NCBI RefSeq assembly: GCF_003076755.1
Contig: NZ_QDKM01000007.1
Span: 1 to 64,000, forward strand
Direction: 5' to 3'
Length of the DNA stretch: 64,000 nucleotides
From: Pararhodobacter oceanensis
Lineage (GTDB): Bacteria; Pseudomonadota; Alphaproteobacteria; Rhodobacterales; Rhodobacteraceae
Shown here: positions 59,020 to 64,000 of the stretch, piece by piece
Layout of the letters: each line of letters begins with the position of its first letter
How positions within the stretch are numbered: position 1 is the stretch's first letter
Notes under the pieces: generated by a model
The model's input: only the letters and a program-made list of their open reading frames with translations
Databases searched by the model: none
Told to the model about the DNA's origin: nothing
Position numbers and translations under genes: made by a program

Positions 59020-60021
59020 ATGACCACAACCATCGCCATCAATGGATTTGGCCGTATTGGCCGCCTCGTTCTGCGGGCATTGATCGAACAGGGGCGCGAT
59101 GACCTCAAAATCGTCGCGATCAATGATCTGGGACCGGTCGACGCACTGGCGCATCTGCTGCGCTTTGACAGCGTCCATGGCCGTTTCCCCGGCGAGATCA
59201 CCACCGGCGAGGACTGGATTGACGTGGGCCAAGGCCGCATCCGTGCCACCGCCATTCGCAACCCCGCCGAGTTGCCGTGGTCGGATGTGGATATCGTCCT
59301 CGAATGCACCGGTATTTTCAAAGACGCCGAGAAGGCCAAGGCGTATCTCGAAGCGGGCGCCAAACGGGTGTTGGTCTCGGCCCCCTCGAAAGGCGCGGAT
59401 CGCACCGTGGTTTACGGGGTCAACCATCACGCGATCCAGACCAGCGACAAGGTGATCTCGAACGCCAGCTGCACCACCAATTGCCTCGCGCCCTTGGCCA
59501 AAGTGCTCAATGACACGGTCGGCATCACCAAAGGGTTTATGACCACGGTGCACGCCTATACCGGCAGCCAGCCGGTGCTCGATGCCTTGGGCAAAGACCC
59601 CTACCGCGACCGCGCCGCCGCGCTCAGCATGATCCCCACCACCACCGGCGCGGCCCGCGCGGTCGGTCTGGTGCTGCCCGAATTGGACGGCAAGCTGGAC
59701 GGGGTCGCGATCCGTGTGCCCACGCCGAATGTCTCGGCGGTGGACCTGACCATCGAATCCGCCCGCGACACCACGGTCGAGGAAATCAACGCCGCCCTGC
59801 AAGCCGCCGCCGATGGCCCGCTGAACGGCGTTCTGGCGGTCACAAAACACCCGAATGTGTCAATTGATTTCAACCATGATCCGCGCTCGTCGATCATCGA
59901 ACCCAACCAGACCCGCGTGATGGGCGGCAATATGGTGCGGGTGCTATCGTGGTATGACAATGAATGGGCGTTCTCGAACCGGATGCTCGATACCGCGGCA
60001 CATATCGGAACCCTCGCTTAA
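59020..60021 (+). CDS. gap: Type I glyceraldehyde-3-phosphate dehydrogenase, NAD type
   Basis: A 333-residue paralogue of the gene 190 bases upstream. It has INGFGRIGR, catalytic Cys151 in SNASCTTNCLAPLAKVLND, and WYDNEWAFS. In contrast to its neighbour it keeps Asp36 (VAINDLG), the residue that selects NAD, and therefore is the likely glycolytic enzyme. The two copies share most motifs but differ across the rest of the chain, so the duplication is old. Both should be cytoplasmic tetramers. Confidence 0.95.
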   Translation: MTTTIAINGFGRIGRLVLRALIEQGRDDLKIVAINDLGPVDALAHLLRFDSVHGRFPGEITTGEDWIDVGQGRIRATAIRNPAELPWSDVDIVLECTGIFKDAEKAKAYLEAGAKRVLVSAPSKGADRTVVYGVNHHAIQTSDKVISNASCTTNCLAPLAKVLNDTVGITKGFMTTVHAYTGSQPVLDALGKDPYRDRAAALSMIPTTTGAARAVGLVLPELDGKLDGVAIRVPTPNVSAVDLTIESARDTTVEEINAALQAAADGPLNGVLAVTKHPNVSIDFNHDPRSSIIEPNQTRVMGGNMVRVLSWYDNEWAFSNRMLDTAAHIGTLA

Positions 60022-60101
60022 ATCGGGTGCAAAACCAAAAAGTTACCGTCAAACGGTTTTGACATCTCGCACATTTCCGGCGGGTCTTTTACGATAACCC
60101 C

Positions 60102-62612
60102 ATGACCATCGTTGTTATCGTTGCCATCGTTGCGAGCCTATTCGTGGTTATCGGTCTTGCCGAGCCGCTGGCGGCGCGTTTGCGCCTGCCGGCGACGGTG
60201 ATACTGGCGCTTTTGGGCATCGTCATCGGCACCCTTTCGACGCTGATGATCACCCTGCCGGTGCCCGAGGCTTTGACCGCCGCCGCCAGCGCAATTCAGG
60301 CGCTTCCGATCCGCTCGGACCTGTTTTTGTTTGTGTTCCTGCCGACGCTGATCTTTCAGGTCACCCTCTCGCTAGACCTGCGACGGATGCTGGACGACTG
60401 GGTGCCGATCCTGCTGATGGCGGTGGTTGCGGTGGTGGTCAGCACGATGGCGGTCGGCTGGGCGCTGTTCCCGCTGGCGGGCATGTCGATCATGGCCTGC
60501 CTGATGGTCGGCGCGATTGTCTCGACCACCGACCCTTCGGCCGTGGTCGGCATCTTTCGCAGCACCGCCGCGCCGCAGCGGCTGGCACGGATTGTCGAAG
60601 GCGAGAGCCTGTTGAATGACGCCGCCGCGATTGCCCTGTTCAGCCTGTTCTTTGCCTTTGTCGCCTTTGGTATTCCCAACCCCAGCCTATCGGGAATTCT
60701 GGTGCAATTCCCGTGGCTTTTGATCGGCGGCGGTGTGGTCGGCTGGATCGCGGGCTGGGTGGCGCTGCGGGTGCTGGCGCGGCTCGGCATGCATCCTTTG
60801 GGGCAGATGTCGCTCTCGGTGGCGCTGCCCTATTTGCTGTATCTGATGGCCGAAAAGCTGCTGGGCGTCTCCGGCGTGGTCTCGGTGGTGGCCGCCGGAT
60901 TGGCGCTGAATTTCCACGCGCCGGGGCAATTGTCGCCGCCGACCCAAGCCAAGCTGCAAGACACTTGGGATTTGCTCGGTCATTGGGCCAACGGGCTGAT
61001 CTTTGTGCTGGCCGCACTCTTGATCCCCGGTCTGCTCGCGGATGCCCGCCCGTTTGATTTCCTGCTGATCGCCGTGGCGGTGATTGCGGCGCTGAGTTCG
61101 CGCGCCTTCATGCTGTTTGCGCTGCTGCCCCTGCTGACGCGGCTGAAACTCTCGCCCAAGATCAACAACCGCTATAAGGGCGGCATCCTCTGGGGCGGGC
61201 TGCGCGGCGCGGTCACGCTGGCGCTGGCATTGGCGGTGACCGAGAGCATCCGCATTCCGGTCGATGTCAAACGGCAGGTCGGGATTATTGCCACCGGTTT
61301 TACGCTGTTCACCCTGATCGTGCAGGGGACCACCCTGCGGCTGGTGATCGCGAAACTCGGGCTCGACCGATTGTCGAAACTCGACAGCGCACTGGCCGCG
61401 CAGGTCGTCGCCGTGGCGCTGCAATCGGTGCGCGAGACAGTGACCGAGACCGCCCGCACCTTTGGCCTGACCAATGATATCGTGCGCGATGAGGGCAAGC
61501 GTTTTGCCGCCCGCGTGGACCATGCGGTGGCTGAGGCGGTCGAGGGCAGCGAGATTTCCGACCGCGACCGCGTGACCCTCGGGCTGGTGGCGCTGGCCGG
61601 TCGCGAGCGTGATCTGATTCTCGAGCGGTTCCGCGACGGTCTGATCCCCGCCAGTCTGGCCAACCGCATGGTCGCCGATGCCGACCGGTTGATCGAGGGC
61701 ACGCGCGCCGGCGGGCGGCTCGGCTATCTCTCGACCGCGCGGATGAGCCGTGGCACCGGCACTTGGGAGGCGTTCTCGGCCTTTCTGCACAACCGGTTGC
61801 GCATCTCCAAACCCCTTGCCGCCGCCACCGCCGAACGCTTCGAGCACCGCGTTTCGGTGGGGCCGATCCTGCGCGAGTTGCACAGTTTCATCGACGCCCG
61901 CATCCGCCGCATTCATGGCAAACGGGTGGCCGATCTGCTGCACGACCTTCTGGACCGGCGGCTGGAGGAGAGCGAGCAGGCGCTGGACGGGATGCGCCTG
62001 CAGTTTCCGGGCTATGCCGAGGAACTCGATCGCCGGTTGATCCGCCAGATGGTGCTGACGCAGGAAGAGCATGAATATGCGGCGCTGGTCGATGACGGGC
62101 TGATCGGCCCCGAATTGCGCCATGCGCTGTCGATGGGGATCAACGACCGCCGCAACGAGCTGGCCAAACGCCCGCGGCTGGATATGGCGGTGCAGCGCGA
62201 GACATTGATCGCCCGTTTCCCGCTGTTCTCGGACATGCCCGAGAGCACCCGCAAGCGGCTGGTGCGGCAGATGCGCACCGTCTATGTCGCCAAGGGCCGG
62301 GTGTTGTTTCGCAATGACGAGGTGCCGGATAAGGTCTGGTTCATCGCCTCGGGCGCGGTGGAACAGGTGCGCGCCGGACAGGTCTATAGGCTGGGCCGTG
62401 GTGACATGTTCGGGCATCTATCGCTGCTGCGCCGCACGCCGTTTCGCAGCCAGACCACGGCGATCACCCAATGCACCCTGCTGACGCTGGACGAGCCGCG
62501 CTTTCTGAAACTTCTGCGCGATGACCCGAGCCTGCGCGCGGCGGTGACGGAAAGCGCCGAGAAACGTGGCGTCTCGATCGACCATAGCGCGCTCTCGGCC
62601 AAACCCGCCTGA
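60102..62612 (+). CDS. CPA1-type Na+/H+ antiporter with a cyclic-nucleotide-binding domain
   Basis: An 836-residue membrane protein. The first 400 residues have about 12 spans (VVIVAIVASLFVVIGLAEPL onward), the ion-binding aspartate in STTDPSAVVGIFRS, and LVEGESLLNDAAAIALFSLF-like VEGESLLNDAAAIALF. Both are hallmarks of NhaP/CPA1 transporters. A long helical cytoplasmic part follows (about 430-690). The final 130 residues form a cNMP/CAP-like domain: FPLFSDMPESTRKRLVRQM, RVLFRNDEVPDKVWFIASGA. It probably regulates internal pH or salt and may be gated by a nucleotide ligand. Confidence 0.88.
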   Translation: MTIVVIVAIVASLFVVIGLAEPLAARLRLPATVILALLGIVIGTLSTLMITLPVPEALTAAASAIQALPIRSDLFLFVFLPTLIFQVTLSLDLRRMLDDWVPILLMAVVAVVVSTMAVGWALFPLAGMSIMACLMVGAIVSTTDPSAVVGIFRSTAAPQRLARIVEGESLLNDAAAIALFSLFFAFVAFGIPNPSLSGILVQFPWLLIGGGVVGWIAGWVALRVLARLGMHPLGQMSLSVALPYLLYLMAEKLLGVSGVVSVVAAGLALNFHAPGQLSPPTQAKLQDTWDLLGHWANGLIFVLAALLIPGLLADARPFDFLLIAVAVIAALSSRAFMLFALLPLLTRLKLSPKINNRYKGGILWGGLRGAVTLALALAVTESIRIPVDVKRQVGIIATGFTLFTLIVQGTTLRLVIAKLGLDRLSKLDSALAAQVVAVALQSVRETVTETARTFGLTNDIVRDEGKRFAARVDHAVAEAVEGSEISDRDRVTLGLVALAGRERDLILERFRDGLIPASLANRMVADADRLIEGTRAGGRLGYLSTARMSRGTGTWEAFSAFLHNRLRISKPLAAATAERFEHRVSVGPILRELHSFIDARIRRIHGKRVADLLHDLLDRRLEESEQALDGMRLQFPGYAEELDRRLIRQMVLTQEEHEYAALVDDGLIGPELRHALSMGINDRRNELAKRPRLDMAVQRETLIARFPLFSDMPESTRKRLVRQMRTVYVAKGRVLFRNDEVPDKVWFIASGAVEQVRAGQVYRLGRGDMFGHLSLLRRTPFRSQTTAITQCTLLTLDEPRFLKLLRDDPSLRAAVTESAEKRGVSIDHSALSAKPA

Positions 62613-62655
62613 CCCATGGCGGCAGGCCGATATTAAGGCTCAGATCTTGCTGAAG

Positions 62656-63171
62656 TCAGCTCTTGCTGCGGTCCAGCATCGGGCCGAATTTATCGCGCAG
62701 CGCCAGATTGATCTCGGGGCTGACGAATTTCGACACATCGCCCCCCAGCCGCGCGATTTCCTTGACCAGCTTCGAGGCAATCGCCTGCCGCCGCCCGTCG
62801 GCCATCAGGAACACGGTCTCGATTTCTTCGTCCATCGAGCGGTTCATGCCGACCATCTGGAATTCATACTCGAAATCCGCCACCGCCCGCAGCCCGCGGA
62901 TGATCACCTGCGCACCGACATCATGGGCGCAATGCACCAGCAGGTTCTCGAACGGATGGGCGATAATCTCGGTGCCGGTCTTGGCGCTCAGCTTGACGCA
63001 TTCGGCCTCGATCATCGCCACCCGCTGGTCGAGCGAGAACAGCGGCCCCTTGTCGCGATTGATCGCCACGCCAATCACCAACCGGTCCACCAGAATCGCG
63101 GCGCGTTCGATGATGTCCATATGCCCAAGTGTCAGCGGGTCAAAAGTTCCCGGATATAGCCCAATGCGCAT
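62656..63171 (-). CDS. coaD: Phosphopantetheine adenylyltransferase
   Basis: A 171-residue enzyme for the penultimate step of coenzyme A synthesis. The nucleotidyltransferase motif GTFDPLTLGHMDII is at residues 8-21, RGLRAVADFEYEFQM is in the middle, and SSKLVKEIARLGGDVSKFVS-like SKLVKEIARLGGDVSKFV near the end. It makes dephospho-CoA from ATP and phosphopantetheine in the cytoplasm. It is convergent with the antiporter gene. Confidence 0.96.
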   Translation of the reverse strand: MRIGLYPGTFDPLTLGHMDIIERAAILVDRLVIGVAINRDKGPLFSLDQRVAMIEAECVKLSAKTGTEIIAHPFENLLVHCAHDVGAQVIIRGLRAVADFEYEFQMVGMNRSMDEEIETVFLMADGRRQAIASKLVKEIARLGGDVSKFVSPEINLALRDKFGPMLDRSKS

Positions 63172-63250
63172 CTTTTGTCCCTTAGCATAGTCTAGCCGTC
63201 TGGTCTCACGGACCCACGCAACAATATTGCTCTATGCTTTGCAAGTGCAG

Positions 63251-63297
63251 AAAACAAAAAAGCCGCGTGTTGCGCAATTCAACACGCGGCGGGTTTT
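63251..63297 (-). terminator. Strong, nearly symmetric terminator after the CBS gene
   Basis: A perfect 11-pair stem, GCCGCGTGTTG (63262-63272) with CAACACGCGGC (63280-63290) and a seven-base loop, has an A-rich flank on the left and a T tract on the right. On the minus strand it reads stem then TTTTTTGTTTT, a textbook terminator for the CBS-domain gene. The T tract on the plus strand means it could work in both directions. Confidence 0.85.
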
Positions 63298-63331
63298 TAT
63301 CAAATTATCGCCGCTGGCTCTCGGATCTGGC

Positions 63332-63763
63332 TCAATTGCCCATGATCATGCCGGTCAGCGCGTCTTTCTCCATGCGCAATTCGCTGAGCTGCGCGGCGAC
63401 CACATCTCCGATGGAGATGAAGCCGACCATCTCGTTATTCTCGACCACAGGCATATGGCGAAAGCGCTTGTTGGTCATCGTTTCCAGCACCGATTCAATG
63501 GTGTCCGAGGGTGCGCAGCCGGTCACCGCGCGGGTCATCAGGTTTTCCACGCGGTCTTTCAGCGTCACATCTCCGGCGCGGCACAATTCGCGGACGATAT
63601 CGCGTTCAGACAGGATGCCCTTGACGTCTTTGCCGGTTTCCGAGACCACCACCGCGCCGATCCGCTTGTTGGTGAGCAGATCCACCGCATCCTTGACGAT
63701 CGAGTCGGGCGAGACCGTCAACACGCCTTGCGCCTTGTTTTTGAGGATTTGGCTGACCAGCAT
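63332..63763 (-). CDS. CBS-pair domain protein
   Basis: A 143-residue protein made almost entirely of two CBS motifs: VKDAVDLLTNKRIGAVVVSE with GILSERDIVREL, and SVLETMTNKRFRHMPVVENN with VGFISIGDVV. CBS pairs bind adenosine nucleotides and sense energy state. No effector domain is fused, so it may act on a partner protein. CAGGAG five bases upstream supports the ATG at 63763. Confidence 0.9.
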   Translation of the reverse strand: MLVSQILKNKAQGVLTVSPDSIVKDAVDLLTNKRIGAVVVSETGKDVKGILSERDIVRELCRAGDVTLKDRVENLMTRAVTGCAPSDTIESVLETMTNKRFRHMPVVENNEMVGFISIGDVVAAQLSELRMEKDALTGMIMGN

Positions 63764-63809
63764 AAGACTCTCCTGTTTTTTCATAGCGTCACCAGATTGC
63801 GGTGCTCTG

Positions 63810-64000
63810 TCAAGCGCGCTCTGCAAGGGCTTCGAGCCGCGCCAACTCGCGGCGGAACCCGCTGACCAGTGCCGCCGCGAAGCGCTCGATCCGCGGCGTG
63901 TTGCGGTCATCGGCATGGCGCACCAGATGAAACGCACGGGTTAAAGACACCTGATCGGTGAGAATACGCCGCACGCCATCAACTGCCGGCAGCGCAAAAT
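63810..64000 (-). CDS. LysR-family regulator, C-terminal part
   Basis: The last 62 codons of a gene cut by the window edge. The sequence ALPAVDGVRRILTDQVSLTR and AFHLVRHADDRNTPRIERFA is the end of a LysR substrate-binding domain: conserved LVRHADDRNTPRI precedes the last amphipathic helix. The N-terminal DNA-binding part is to the right of the window, so the target genes are unknown. It is on the same strand as the CBS gene but ends 47 bases from it. Confidence 0.75.
   Translation of the reverse strand, partial: FALPAVDGVRRILTDQVSLTRAFHLVRHADDRNTPRIERFAAALVSGFRRELARLEALAERA

Noticed and set aside
60045-60060. Weak hairpin ACCG-TCAAA-CGGT followed by TTT after the second gap gene.
   Set aside because: Only four base pairs; too weak to call a terminator.

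Overview
The window is a high-GC chromosomal segment of an alphaproteobacterium, most likely of the order Rhodobacterales (Rhodobacter/Roseobacter relatives). The evidence is joint. An iscR-suf cluster carries an IscR without the classical three cluster cysteines. RNase E has a very long acidic insertion. A DctD-type regulator lacks the sigma54 contact loop. Intergenic repeats near 44.8-44.95 kb and 15.9-16.1 kb look like those scattered through genomes of this order. No protein or genome search was run, so the assignment rests on recognition.

Layout. (1) 1-3.3 kb: the right end of a small integrated element (possible integrase tail, winged-helix protein, 33-aa ORF, primase-polymerase, three uncharacterised small proteins) that stops beside the 3' end of tRNA-Ser(GGA) at 3312-3401. 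(2) 3.6-15.9 kb: a catabolic locus. A PAS-LuxR regulator is divergent from an M20 deacylase, a complete oligopeptide-type ABC transporter, an aldehyde dehydrogenase, an SDR, a P1-family (DmpA/NylC-like) amidase, an alpha/beta hydrolase and a TTC38-like TPR protein. (3) 16.1-21.1 kb: tryptophan 2,3-dioxygenase and an Lrp-type regulator, divergent from a fused indolepyruvate ferredoxin oxidoreductase. (4) 21.2-22.7 kb: a lytic transglycosylase lipoprotein and tRNA-Arg(CCG). (5) 22.7-30.7 kb: the minus-strand iscR-suf operon with two cysteine desulfurases, sufBCD and four extra membrane-protein genes. (6) 30.9-44.8 kb: an alpha/beta hydrolase, then glgP-glgB-glgC-glgA-glgX-malQ-pgm, a nearly gap-free operon for glycogen synthesis and breakdown. 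(7) 45.0-53.1 kb, minus strand: ccdA, rne, and dctD/dctB. (8) 53.2-57.5 kb: purQ, a MaoC hydratase, ribF, a YcgN-type Cys-cluster protein, threonine aldolase and a DUF1294 protein. (9) 57.8-64.0 kb: two type I gap paralogues differing at the cofactor-selecting residue, a CPA1 antiporter with a C-terminal cNMP-binding domain, coaD, a CBS-pair protein, and the C-terminus of a LysR regulator.

How the parts work together. Locus 2 reads as uptake of an amide- or peptide-like compound, its hydrolysis by M20 and P1 enzymes, and oxidation of the released alcohol/aldehyde by SDR and ALDH. Its substrate cannot be named from sequence and it is the best candidate for an undescribed system. Its regulator starts directly at a compact palindromic operator and may be translated from a leaderless mRNA. 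Locus 3 groups two enzymes of aromatic amino acid breakdown with a likely Lrp-family controller. Locus 5 makes Fe-S clusters under IscR control. Locus 6 and the gap genes cover central carbon storage and use.

Gene starts were chosen by start-codon context, stop/start overlaps and family length. Long open frames antisense to real genes were discarded as GC-rich shadows.
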